64,000 nt of DNA from Salinimonas profundi. GTDB taxonomy: Bacteria; Pseudomonadota; Gammaproteobacteria; Enterobacterales; Alteromonadaceae. The DNA is taken from assembly GCF_014750655.1 (NCBI RefSeq), contig NZ_JABBXD010000004.1:204845-268844 (forward strand). The letters are read 5' to 3'. The notes beneath the pieces were generated by a model, which was given only the letters and a program-made list of their open reading frames with translations, had not been told where the DNA came from and ran no database searches. This document shows positions 50,704 through 62,108 of the stretch, one piece after another (position 1 is the first letter of the stretch; each line of letters starts with the position of its first letter). Both the position numbers and the translations under genes were made by a program.

Positions 50704-52106
50704 GTGATAAGTACGAAGAAGTTGTTGAAAATCTGAATCTGGTGTACCGCCTGAAAGAACAGGCACAGGCGCTGCATAATCAATCTGAACTGATGTTACG
50801 TGGTGTCAGAGCAGTGTTAGACGCTGATCATCCTGAGGCGCTATATCAGCGTATGTTTGCAAACTTCAGTCAGATTATTCCACACACCACGTGCCTTATT
50901 CTTGAGCCTTGTAGTGCGACACACTTGCGCTGTAGCTTCTCGACACTGGCCGAGATTGTTGATCAGCAGTGGGAAATTGGCGAAATGCTGAGTAAGGTTA
51001 TCGGGGGCAAAACACTGGCAATGTACAACGTTGCCCGCCACCCATCGTGGCACGATGTGCCGCTGGCCAAAGATACACGCATCAAAAGCCTGCTGATGAG
51101 CCCCTTCATCGTTAAGGATGAACTCAGTGTCATTGTTTTTGCTCATGAAGAACTTGGATTTTATACCGACGAACATGTGCAGATTGCCAAACGCTATCGA
51201 GAATTTACCGAACAGACACTGTTAAGCGTCAATGCACGACTACTCGCCATGGCATCTGAACAGCTGAAAAAAGAAAAAGAGCAGGTTGAGCAATCGCTGA
51301 TCGCTTCAGAAAAGCTGGCCTCTGTCGGCTTACTGGCAGCAGGCATCGCACATGAGATAAACAATCCGGTTGGCTTTGTGGCCAGTAATATCGATTATCT
51401 TAAAACCTCCGTGCCCACCCTTATTGAATTTTGTAAAACGCTGGAGCGTACCTTCGAAAAAGGGGCGCAGGCTGATCTTGCTGACCTGCAGGCACGCTAT
51501 GAACAAGACCAGATTCCTCAGTTGCTGGATGATATCTGCGATATCTGTGAAGAGTCAGAAGAAGGCCTTATCCGGGTGGCGAATATCACCACCAGCCTGA
51601 AAAGTTTTACCCGGACAGATGTCGGTGACCAGGATCGCTTTTGTGTTAATCAGGCAATTGAAGATACACTGCCGCTGGTGAATCCGGAGCTGAAGCATCA
51701 TGTGAATATTGAACTTCTGCTGGGTGAAGTACCGCCGGTGGCTGGCAGTGCCAGGAAGTTGAGTCAGGTACTTATCAATCTGATGATGAACGCCGGACAA
51801 GCAATCAGCGGACAGGGCGTGATTCACATCAGAACAAGGCGCATTAACAGCGTCCTTCCTGCCCCGGGCGGTCTCAGCGACCAGGTTATCATCAGTGTTG
51901 AGGATAACGGGCCGGGTATGTCTAAGCAGGTGCGAGAGCAGATTTTCCAGCCATTTTATACCACCAAACCGCCCGGCCAGGGTACCGGGCTGGGTTTGTA
52001 CATTTCAATGAATATCATTGAGGCTATGGGCGGCCATATCAGTGTAGAGAGTGAAGAAAACCGGGGCACCGTATTTACGATACGGCTACCGGTTGCACCT
52101 GACTAA
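50700..52106 (+). CDS. Soluble sensor histidine kinase with GAF-like domain
   Basis: 468 residues, no membrane segment. A GAF-like domain (about 40-180) and coiled coil (180-205) precede the HisKA box GIAHEINNPVGFVASN (His218). ATPase motifs: N box LINLMMNAGQAI, G1 VEDNGPGM, G2 GQGTGLGLYIS. It overlaps the FIST gene by 4 bases. No response regulator lies next to it, so its partner is elsewhere; the REC-CheC protein at 21213-22247 is one candidate by presence only. Confidence 0.9.
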   Translation: MSDKYEEVVENLNLVYRLKEQAQALHNQSELMLRGVRAVLDADHPEALYQRMFANFSQIIPHTTCLILEPCSATHLRCSFSTLAEIVDQQWEIGEMLSKVIGGKTLAMYNVARHPSWHDVPLAKDTRIKSLLMSPFIVKDELSVIVFAHEELGFYTDEHVQIAKRYREFTEQTLLSVNARLLAMASEQLKKEKEQVEQSLIASEKLASVGLLAAGIAHEINNPVGFVASNIDYLKTSVPTLIEFCKTLERTFEKGAQADLADLQARYEQDQIPQLLDDICDICEESEEGLIRVANITTSLKSFTRTDVGDQDRFCVNQAIEDTLPLVNPELKHHVNIELLLGEVPPVAGSARKLSQVLINLMMNAGQAISGQGVIHIRTRRINSVLPAPGGLSDQVIISVEDNGPGMSKQVREQIFQPFYTTKPPGQGTGLGLYISMNIIEAMGGHISVESEENRGTVFTIRLPVAPD

Positions 52107-52113
52107 ATAAGTA

Positions 52114-54177
52114 TCAATCCGGCGCCAATTGCATCGCCTGACGGCGTGAATCCATTCGCTCGGCAGAAGGAATGGCGCTTTCCGCCAGTTGCTGGAAAAG
52201 CGCGCTGGGCGCGCCCAGCTGATGCTCATATATATAGCGATATGCCATTACCGCTTTCACATAATGCCGGGTTTCTTTGTAAGGAATATTTTCAATCCAG
52301 ATATCCGTTTCCATCGCGGTCGTTTCCGGCAGCCACTCCAGCACCTTTCGCCAGCCGGCATTATACGAGGCCGAAATCAATACCGGATTGTCTCCCAGTT
52401 TATCTCCCAGATAACGCAGATACTGTACGCCATATTGCAGATTATTTGCCGGTTCAAATAAGGCGGTACGATTCAGCGTCGGTATATTGCTTTGCCGACT
52501 CGCATCGGCGTTACGCTGGGCCAGATACCGGGCGGTACCAGGCATAAGTTGCATAAGCCCGGCTGCGCCTGCCGGCGACACCGCATCAGCCCTGAAGGAG
52601 CTTTCCCGACGGGCAATGGCCATGGCAAATGCCGGTTGAACGTTATACGTTTCTCCTACCGAGGTAAATTCGTTGGCATAGGCCAGCGGAAAACGCTTTT
52701 CAATATCATTAAGATACCCGCTGCGCGAGAAACTGATGATGGATTGATCGTACCATCCCCACTCACTGGCCAGCAGCGCCGCATCTTTTACGTTAGCGGT
52801 ATCAATATGGGTAAGCAGATAATACCACTCACGGCGGGCTTCCAGTTGACGCCCCATTTGTAAAAACTCGTAAGCACGTTGCGCACTGGGCAAGGTGGCT
52901 ACCGTCTGCATGGCTTTGGCGTCGTGTGGCGCAGGTTTGTGCAACAGCGCAGGTTTCTGCCCCACCTTGGCACTGGCCAGAAAACCATAGTAATGGCGCT
53001 GACCAGCTAAATCGTTATACAGCTCATCAGCCTGTTCGTGATAGCCCTGAGCTTCTAATGCCCGGGCCTGCCAGTACATAAAGTTATCATCACGACGCAT
53101 ACTCTGCGGCGCTGTATTGATCAGTGCTAACACATCCCCCCATTTACGCTGGCGCAGCAGATAGGATAAGTGCCAGCGCTTCACATCTTCTTTTGCACCT
53201 TTAACATCGGCAAGGCGCAGCCATTCACCGGCATCCGGTGTATTATCAATGGCTTTACTCAGTGCAATCACACGATGAATTGCCATCAGCTCCTCATCGC
53301 TGAAGACTTTTTTCTGTGAATAATGGTTATAGGCTTTTACCGCTTTGTCACTGTCCTGCCAGGCAAGACGCTTGAGCCCGTAAACCACCATGGGCTGTTC
53401 ATACTCAGGATGGGTGAAGCCAAAACGGTTAAATGACAGTATGTGCGCAGGATTATTGCGCACCGACAACCAGCGGTCAGCCAGATGCTGTACCGAAGCG
53501 GGCAGCTTACGTTTTAAATAAGGCACCAGGCGGGGATTACCACTGGTCGCGGCTTTTTCAATCCGGCCCATGATCATCTTTTCCGTCATCATGCCGGCCT
53601 GTTGCCACTGACGAAATACCGGATCGCATTCGTCAGGCTGTGACTGCCCGTTAAGCCAGATAGGCTCAACCTTGCTAAGCCAGTAGCGCGGATTGCGGGC
53701 ATCTTTTAACTGATATTGCAGGTACTGACAGGTGATGGTGGCACCCAACCCATCCCGGTAATTGGCTAAGAATGCTGAACGTGCGCCTTTCTCGGCCAGA
53801 TAGCGTAGCCAGGAGGCACGCATACCATAGCTGGCCGGACGCCCATCGTAGCGCGATAAGAATTGCTCAATCTCATCACGGTGGACAAGATCCATCTGCC
53901 GGTATAAGCGCTGCCGTTCAAGATACGGATACAGCGGATAGCCCTTCAGGTGAGCATATTGCTGCTTCAGGCCATCCAGTGAGGCATAGGAAACGGAACG
54001 AAGCTTTTCTTCAAAAAACTCGTACTGCTCGCGCTTTGCTGACTGGCCGGCATCCGGCAAAATGCTGGTCGCACTGGCGCTACCGGTACCCAGACAAAAT
54101 AAGATAAACGACAGTGACCAATTGCCTGTGCGCCTGCTTTGAAGAAAAGAAAAAGAAAAGAGTTTGCTTAACTGCAT
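52114..54177 (-). CDS. slt: Soluble lytic murein transglycosylase Slt
   Basis: Cleaves peptidoglycan glycan strands to anhydro-muropeptides, which AmpG imports. 687 residues. Signal peptide (to about 37, ending GSASA), a long helical ring domain, and a C-terminal SLT domain with catalytic Glu in ARRESSFRADAVSPAGAAG and LMQLMPGTA. Convergent with the histidine kinase, 7-base gap. Confidence 0.94.
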   Translation of the reverse strand: MQLSKLFSFSFLQSRRTGNWSLSFILFCLGTGSASATSILPDAGQSAKREQYEFFEEKLRSVSYASLDGLKQQYAHLKGYPLYPYLERQRLYRQMDLVHRDEIEQFLSRYDGRPASYGMRASWLRYLAEKGARSAFLANYRDGLGATITCQYLQYQLKDARNPRYWLSKVEPIWLNGQSQPDECDPVFRQWQQAGMMTEKMIMGRIEKAATSGNPRLVPYLKRKLPASVQHLADRWLSVRNNPAHILSFNRFGFTHPEYEQPMVVYGLKRLAWQDSDKAVKAYNHYSQKKVFSDEELMAIHRVIALSKAIDNTPDAGEWLRLADVKGAKEDVKRWHLSYLLRQRKWGDVLALINTAPQSMRRDDNFMYWQARALEAQGYHEQADELYNDLAGQRHYYGFLASAKVGQKPALLHKPAPHDAKAMQTVATLPSAQRAYEFLQMGRQLEARREWYYLLTHIDTANVKDAALLASEWGWYDQSIISFSRSGYLNDIEKRFPLAYANEFTSVGETYNVQPAFAMAIARRESSFRADAVSPAGAAGLMQLMPGTARYLAQRNADASRQSNIPTLNRTALFEPANNLQYGVQYLRYLGDKLGDNPVLISASYNAGWRKVLEWLPETTAMETDIWIENIPYKETRHYVKAVMAYRYIYEHQLGAPSALFQQLAESAIPSAERMDSRRQAMQLAPD

Positions 54178-54619
54178 GATGCCATCCCGTAAGAACGCCT
54201 GCTACCTGACCTGCCTTCTGCTATAGCAATCCAACATCAGGGGATTAAGGGCAAAGTGTTGCACAAATATTCTGCAAGTATGAACAAGTATAGACAAAGA
54301 AAATAGTGTTTCTGTCGAATTTAATCTTTGCATCGACCCGACGAGAAGAAACTTTAGCCGAACCATTGCCAAGGCTCGCCTGTATACCTATTGTGATAAA
54401 TTATTATACAGTTGTGAATGATAAATTCGACCTTGAATTTGCAGCACTTTGACGCCATCTGTAGAACAAATTGAAACGCGCGTTTGAATTTTTGTTGAAT
54501 TTTTCTTTTTGTTTGTCAAAAATCAACCCACCCTAACGCGTTAATGTGGGACAGTGGAACGATATTCGGGTTCAACTGACTAAGCATTAGCAACCCGGCC
54601 ATCGCCGAAGGAGAATAAA
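54178..54619. other. Divergent intergenic region slt / fadB
   Basis: 442 bases, AT-rich. It contains a PsrA-like box (listed separately) and a spaced repeat CTGTATA/TATACAG (54380-54411). A TTGACG at 54449-54454 could be a -35 hexamer, without a matching -10. No gene is seen. Confidence 0.5.
54473..54486. promoter_or_regulatory. PsrA-like operator upstream of fadBA
   Basis: GAAACGCGCGTTTG fits the PsrA consensus G/CAAAC-N2-4-GTTTG/C exactly, with GCGC as spacer. It lies 134 bases before the fadB ATG. PsrA is the fatty-acid-responsive repressor of beta-oxidation genes in Pseudomonas and Alteromonadales-type bacteria. Binding here is inferred from the motif and the target. Confidence 0.65.
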
Positions 54620-57951
<3,332 letters not shown>

Positions 57952-57967
57952 CTGACTAAGTGAGACT

Positions 57968-57992
57968 AAAAGGGCCTGCGGGCCCTTTTTTA
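57968..57992 (+). terminator. Rho-independent terminator after fadA
   Basis: AGGGCC pairs with GGCCCT around a 4-base loop, extended by AAA/TTT, followed by six T. It ends the fadBA operon. Confidence 0.92.
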
Positions 57993-58075
57993 TTGTCCGC
58001 TGTTCATTGTTGCGAACTCGTACAGTTGAACTAGCCTTAGTAGTTAAGCCAACAATTACATACAAAGAGGCTGTT

Positions 58076-58981
58076 ATGCGTATCTGTCGAATAACCCGCT
58101 GTCGCTGTATTTTGTTGTTTTTCCTTTTTACAGGTTGCTTCTTCCCCGCCGCCGCTAAAACCAATGTGGTAGATATTGTCACCACTGAATATCGCATTGA
58201 GGCACCGGCCACTCTGCCTACTGGCTGGACGACCTTCATGTTTACCAACAAAGGTGCACAGGCCCACTTTGTGGTGATGTATCGGTTAGCAGAGGGCAAG
58301 ACGATCGACGATCAGCTTAAGCATGTTGCGCCAGTTTTTGAACCGCTCATGCAAGGACTACGCAGCGGCGAATTAACCAAGGCTGACATTGGTCCGTTTT
58401 TCGAAGAACATGTACCCGACTGGGGATTACAGATGACCTGGGCAGGAGGCGCCGGATTGTTAGCCGCAGGGCGAAGTACTCAGGCTACCTTTTTACTCGA
58501 CGAGCCAGGCACGTACCTGGTGGAGTGCTATGTAAAAGCTCCCGATGGCAGCTGGCATACGCTTATGGGTATGTTGCAGCAGATAACGGTTAAAGCAGCG
58601 CAAAACAACTACGTACCGCCTGAGGCCGACTATACGGTCACGGTGTCGAATCAGGGGGTTTCCGGTCCGCAAGCGTTGCCACCGGGTACACATACTTTCC
58701 GCATTGAGATGCAGGACACTCCCAAAGGATTTATGCCTTACGACTTGAACCTGGCGAAACTTACGTCATCGACGGATCTGGATAAGGTCTTCTTTTGGAT
58801 GGACTGGACCAATGTAGGCGGGTTAAGAGCGCCCGCACCGGTTACCTTTTTGGGTGGGCTGGAGCACACCTATGCGGGAAAATATGGCTTTGTTACAGTT
58901 GACCTTGAACCCGGTCGTTACCTCTGGGTTTCGGAGATAAACGCGGCCACGGTCAACCTGCCCTTTGAGGTCAAACAGTGA
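58076..58981 (+). CDS. Two-domain cupredoxin-like exported protein
   Basis: 301 residues from ATG 58076 (AAAGAGG upstream). Signal segment 12-27 with a poor lipobox FTGC, so lipidation is possible but unsure. The first domain (about 30-172) has a full type-1 copper ligand set: His64 (GAQAHF), Cys151 (YLVECYV), His161 and a following Met (WHTLMGM). The second half (about 185-298) repeats the beta pattern (PPGTHTFRIEM, EPGRYLWVSEI) but lacks the Cys and Met, so it has probably lost copper. It may carry electrons or bind copper in the periplasm. It sits between fadA and intI. Confidence 0.7.
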   Translation: MRICRITRCRCILLFFLFTGCFFPAAAKTNVVDIVTTEYRIEAPATLPTGWTTFMFTNKGAQAHFVVMYRLAEGKTIDDQLKHVAPVFEPLMQGLRSGELTKADIGPFFEEHVPDWGLQMTWAGGAGLLAAGRSTQATFLLDEPGTYLVECYVKAPDGSWHTLMGMLQQITVKAAQNNYVPPEADYTVTVSNQGVSGPQALPPGTHTFRIEMQDTPKGFMPYDLNLAKLTSSTDLDKVFFWMDWTNVGGLRAPAPVTFLGGLEHTYAGKYGFVTVDLEPGRYLWVSEINAATVNLPFEVKQ

Positions 58982-59016
58982 TCCCGATAATGCAGTACCG
59001 CGCCTTAATTCAAAGA

Positions 59017-59029
59017 CTTTTCATCAGGT
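59017..59029. repeat. 13-base direct repeat, copy at the intI stop
   Basis: CTTTTCATCAGGT covers the intI stop codon. The identical sequence at 59982-59994 covers the intI start codon, 965 bases away. Confidence 0.85.
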
Positions 59030-59989
59030 CACGTCTGAAAGCGGGCTTACGACACCGTGAGCCCCTTGCTGAAGAATGTGAGTATAAATCTGCGTTGTTC
59101 TGACATCTGCATGTCCTAGCTGCTCCTGAACGGTACGAATATCCGCCCCCGACTGAAGTAAGTGGGTAGCAAACGAGTGCCTGAGAGTATGTAGTGTGAC
59201 GTGCTTTGCGATGTCGGCCTGTGAAGCCGCTTTTCTTACCGCCCGCTGGATCTGTTTTTCATCTATATGGTGACGGCGCAACTCACCATTTTCAGGATCG
59301 AGACTAAGCTTGCCAGAAGGAAACAGGTACTGCCACTCCAATGTTTTATTTCTGTGTTTATATTTTTTGCGTAGACCCAATGGGATCCAGGCACCGGCAA
59401 ATTCAGGAACCTGCAGATCATGTTCCAGCATTTCTTTTGCCCGAACAATATGATTTTCAAGCAGAGTGGTAAGAGACGCTGAAAGTGTAACCACACGGTG
59501 CTTTCCACCTTTGCCAAACCAAATGCGTACATACTTATAATCAAAATCAATATCCCCTACCCGTAATCGAACGCATTCCATTAATCGCAGTCCGCTTCCA
59601 TAAAGCATGGCAACCGCAAGATAGTGCTGGTGAGCAACCCGGCTTAATAGCGCTTTAACTTCCGGTTGCGTTAGTACAACAGGCAGTTTTCGCTGACGTC
59701 CGCTATTTAGAAAATGCATATCAGCGGGTAACGGTGTCTCAAGGAACTTATCGTACAGGAACACCAGCGCGTTAAGCGCTGTCGATTGCGTAGACGCCGC
59801 TACTTTCCGCGTCACCGCAAGATGTGTGAGATAGGCCTCAACATGAACAGCATTGAGTGTTTCCGGGTGCGCGTATTGATGAAAACGAATATAGTCAGTG
59901 ATCCAGGTTAAGTACGTCTCGATAGTTCGCTTTGCATAGTGCTTTACCAGCATAAACTCATAAACGGCGTTTAAGAAGGTGCTTTTCAT
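59024..59989 (-). CDS. intI: Integron integrase IntI
   Basis: Tyrosine recombinase that inserts and excises gene cassettes at attI and attC. 321 residues. Catalytic residues: Arg135 (GSGLRL), Lys160 or 163 (GKGGKHR), His267 and Arg270 (HTLRHSFATHLL), His293 (LGHADVRTT), Tyr302 (IYTHIL). Between about 190 and 222 it has the extra segment unique to integron integrases (AGAWIPLGLRKKYKHRN), which separates IntI from XerC/D. It points away from the cassettes, the normal layout. No LexA box (CTG-N10-CAG) was seen upstream. Looks intact. Confidence 0.96.
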   Translation of the reverse strand: MKSTFLNAVYEFMLVKHYAKRTIETYLTWITDYIRFHQYAHPETLNAVHVEAYLTHLAVTRKVAASTQSTALNALVFLYDKFLETPLPADMHFLNSGRQRKLPVVLTQPEVKALLSRVAHQHYLAVAMLYGSGLRLMECVRLRVGDIDFDYKYVRIWFGKGGKHRVVTLSASLTTLLENHIVRAKEMLEHDLQVPEFAGAWIPLGLRKKYKHRNKTLEWQYLFPSGKLSLDPENGELRRHHIDEKQIQRAVRKAASQADIAKHVTLHTLRHSFATHLLQSGADIRTVQEQLGHADVRTTQIYTHILQQGAHGVVSPLSDVT

Positions 59990-59994
59990 CAGGT
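59982..59994. repeat. 13-base direct repeat, copy at the intI start
   Basis: CTTTTCATCAGGT overlapping the intI start codon; see the copy at 59017-59029. Confidence 0.85.
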
Positions 59995-60268
59995 ATTTTC
60001 AAGACTATTAAAAGCGCATCAGCGTAGCGTTAAAATAAATTAAAAAATACTGACCCAGGGACGGTTTTACGCGGCGACGTGCGCAAAGTACACCATATCA
60101 ATCGCATCGGCGTTTTGGGGTATTTTGTGCGTTGCGTGAAATGCACCACTTTGCCTTTTCACTTTTATCAGAATGACTTATCGAGTAATCTTTGAAGATA
60201 GTTGAAGTTAATTACCCCAAAGTGGGACCAGGAACCACACCACTTTGGGGTCTATTAATATGTTAGCT
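59995..60268 (+). other. attI region and leader of the cassette array
   Basis: The first cassette junction is GTTAGCT at 60262-60268, with crossover expected after the G at 60262. The 270 bases up to intI should hold the attI site and the promoters for intI and the cassettes; no clear promoter hexamers stand out. A 12-base perfect inverted repeat, ACCCCAAAGTGG (60214-60225) and CCACTTTGGGGT (60240-60251), lies directly before the junction. CACCACTTTG occurs at both 60144 and 60238. Confidence 0.75.
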
Positions 60269-60285
60269 GCCAAAAGGAGAGTTCA

Positions 60286-60612
60286 ATGGATGATTTACTT
60301 CTAGGGTGTTTAATCATGCTTTTTGCAGGTTCACTTCCCTGCATAGTCGTTGGTTACTTAATTGCAGTAAAACAGAAGCGAAATCTTATTGCTGGCTGGG
60401 ACGAGTCCAAAATATCTCAGCCAGAAGCTTTCGCAAAATGGTTGGGCTATTCAGTTCTGCTGTTGGGTGTGCTCATAGGCTTAATTGCAGTTGCTTGGTT
60501 TGTTGGGGCAATAAATGAAATGGGTTTAACAAGCTTGCTTTTAGTGGCTAGTCTAATTCCAATTCCTTGTTTTATAGTTGCTAAAGTTAAGTATGGTGCA
60601 AGTGGCAGCTAA
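60286..60612 (+). CDS. Cassette 1 protein: small membrane protein
   Basis: 108 residues, AAGGAG before ATG. Three hydrophobic segments (about 3-24, 50-70, 78-98), with a polar loop (KQKRNLIAGWDESKISQPEAF). No family recognised. It lies in the first cassette (60263-60703), next to attI, so it is the most likely to be expressed. Confidence 0.75.
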   Translation: MDDLLLGCLIMLFAGSLPCIVVGYLIAVKQKRNLIAGWDESKISQPEAFAKWLGYSVLLLGVLIGLIAVAWFVGAINEMGLTSLLLVASLIPIPCFIVAKVKYGASGS

Positions 60613-60712
60613 CAAAAAAATTAAAACGCGCGCGTGGCGCGCTGGGACAAAAACACGGTGCCGCAAAGAGTATGGCACAGTGTTTTTGCCCTTTATTTAA
60701 AAGTTATAAGCC
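60604..60712 (+). other. attC site of cassette 1
   Basis: Starts GGCAGCTAAC (60604-60613), the exact complement of the cassette start GTTAGCTGCC at 60262. Ends at R' GTTATAA (60703-60709). The inner arms GGGACAAAAACACGGTGCC and GGCACAGTGTTTTTGCCC pair with single-base bulges, as attC hairpins do. About 109 bases. Confidence 0.88.
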
Positions 60713-60727
60713 AAAGGAACTGATGAG

Positions 60728-60991
60728 ATGGACACTCTTTTTATCATATACGCTGCACTAGCAGTTTACTTTGCAATAAGCCTAGCCGTATCAGTTTTCT
60801 TGGCGAAAAGAGATGACTTAGATATGGTGCAAAAAATTGCACAAATCTTTCTTGCGTGGTTTATTCCCTATATAGCTGCAATTGCTATTTGGCAATTTCA
60901 CAAAAGCCAAGATCGCCCAATCAAGATGCATTCTGAGTTTGGTGGTGGCCCCAGAGATAGCAGTGGGGCTGGCTCAGATGGTAATCATTAA
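60728..60991 (+). CDS. Cassette 2 protein: two-segment membrane protein
   Basis: 87 residues, AAAGGA upstream. Two hydrophobic segments (3-27 and 43-60) flank KRDDLDMVQKIAQ. The tail is Gly/Ser-rich (FGGGPRDSSGAG). Proteins of this build, with a QKIAQ..L.W.IPY.GAI core, are familiar from integron cassettes in marine bacteria; function unknown. Confidence 0.75.
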   Translation: MDTLFIIYAALAVYFAISLAVSVFLAKRDDLDMVQKIAQIFLAWFIPYIAAIAIWQFHKSQDRPIKMHSEFGGGPRDSSGAGSDGNH

Positions 60992-60995
60992 CAAT

Positions 60996-61117
60996 GGCTT
61001 ATATCAAACCACTAAAGGCTCTCGCTTCGCTCGCTGGGACAGTAACACGTAGGCTCTGTCGCTTCGCTCCTGATTTTAGCCTACGTATTACTGCCCCTTA
61101 GTGGGGCGTTGACTGCC
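60996..61117 (+). other. attC site of cassette 2
   Basis: Starts GGCTTATATC, one base off the complement of its cassette start GTTATAAGCC. Ends at R' GTTGACT (61108-61114). It contains CGCTGGGACAGTAACACG, sharing CGCTGGGAC and ACACG with the attC sites of cassettes 1 and 4. Confidence 0.85.
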
Positions 61118-61127
61118 TTCGAGTGCC

Positions 61128-61577
61128 ATGAACTTTATCTTAGAAAAAACAGAACAAATTGATTTTTTTACGTATCTTCCGCAGATGCTTAAAGCGCTCG
61201 ATATTCGTTGCTCTGATTATGATTGGTACCTAAGTGATATCGAAACTAACGGATTTGATATTGAAGAGGGTTGGTGGTCTGGGTCTACCCTGGAGGCATA
61301 TTTGGCGGCCAATGATGTTCAGTTCATCTGGGGCGTTTTTAGTGCCGTAAAAATTGGTGATCGACCTATGGTCATCGAGTCACCATACATCTATGACAAT
61401 GCGTCTTATTGGTCTGGTGAAAATATTTCGCCCCAGTTGAAGGGTGCTGTACTTGAAATAGCTGCATGGGACAGTAGCGCTACCATATTCGTGGGTTTGT
61501 CGGGCGTGCAGGCCACAAGGCTGCAAGCTACATATTCTGACACTAAGGTTTTAGGTATTTGTAAGCATGGCAGTTAA
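61128..61577 (+). CDS. Cassette 3 protein: acidic soluble protein
   Basis: 149 residues, no signal or membrane segment, rich in Trp, Tyr and acidic residues (DYDWYLSDIETNGFDIEEGWW). Its stop codon lies inside the start of its attC. The composition recalls small immunity-type or ligand-binding proteins, but no family is recognised. Weak ribosome-binding site. Confidence 0.75.
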   Translation: MNFILEKTEQIDFFTYLPQMLKALDIRCSDYDWYLSDIETNGFDIEEGWWSGSTLEAYLAANDVQFIWGVFSAVKIGDRPMVIESPYIYDNASYWSGENISPQLKGAVLEIAAWDSSATIFVGLSGVQATRLQATYSDTKVLGICKHGS

Positions 61578-61685
61578 CAAACAGCTCAAGCCGACCTCCA
61601 CTGCGTTGCTCGTTTCGTGCTTTTCCGCTACGCTCGCACAAAACAATCAACTCCGTTCCAGCGGCTTAGCTGGGCATTAGGTACT
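61569..61685 (+). other. attC site of cassette 3, atypical R'
   Basis: Starts GGCAGTTAAC, one base off the complement of the cassette start GTTGACTGCC. The interior (CAAGCCGACC and GCGGCTTAGCTGGGC) resembles the common proteobacterial attC type rather than the local one. At the crossover the base is A (ATTAGGT at 61676-61682) instead of G. Confidence 0.75.
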
Positions 61686-61752
61686 ACTGGAAAAGACAGG
61701 CAAGTTTATTTTTAGCTTGGCTACTGAAAAGGAAGGTTGGATATCATTACAA

Positions 61753-61980
61753 ATGAAAGAACACTCAACTTCAGACAAGATACTCCTTATTTCCTGTGCT
61801 CTTTTTTTCACGTTTTTATTCATTAATGGACTGACAACTGGAGAAGTTTCGCCGAAAGGTGGCGAAGATTATTCTCTAGAAACCAGCCCGAACATGTTTT
61901 ACTTTATTCTAGGAGTGTATGCAGTATTGACTGGAGCGTGTGTATTTGAACTCATCAGAAACAAAATTCAGGTTAAATAA
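61753..61980 (+). CDS. Cassette 4 protein: small membrane protein
   Basis: 75 residues from ATG 61753; an in-frame TTG at 61717 would add 12. Two hydrophobic segments (about 9-25 and 50-68) with a charged loop (SPKGGEDYSLETSP). No strong ribosome-binding site for either start. No family recognised. Confidence 0.65.
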   Translation: MKEHSTSDKILLISCALFFTFLFINGLTTGEVSPKGGEDYSLETSPNMFYFILGVYAVLTGACVFELIRNKIQVK

Positions 61981-61984
61981 ACAC

Positions 61985-62095
61985 GCACCTAACAACGCGC
62001 TATTGTCACTCACTTCGTTCGCTGGGACGCATACACGTTGGCTGCTTCGCATTTTAGCCCACGCGCCTGTGCCTCTTACTTAAAAGTTATATCTA
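61985..62095 (+). other. attC site of cassette 4
   Basis: Starts GCACCTAAC, one base off the complement of its cassette start TTAGGTACT. Ends at R' GTTATAT (62086-62092). It has CGCTGGGACGCATACACG and ends TTACTTAAAAGTTAT, both close to sites 1, 2 and 6. Confidence 0.85.
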
Positions 62096-62108
62096 TAAAG
62101 AGGTAAAA

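Noticed and set aside
54380..54411. Inverted repeat CTGTATA / TATACAG, LexA-like at first sight
   Set aside because: The 18-base spacer is wrong for a LexA box (CTG-N10-CAG); probably chance in AT-rich DNA.
59990..60100. SOS (LexA) control of intI
   Set aside because: No CTG-N10-CAG box found before the intI start, although many integrases have one.
59995..60110. Insertion sequence or REP remnant (CCCAGGGACGG)
   Set aside because: No transposase, no terminal inverted repeats and no duplication found; too short to support.
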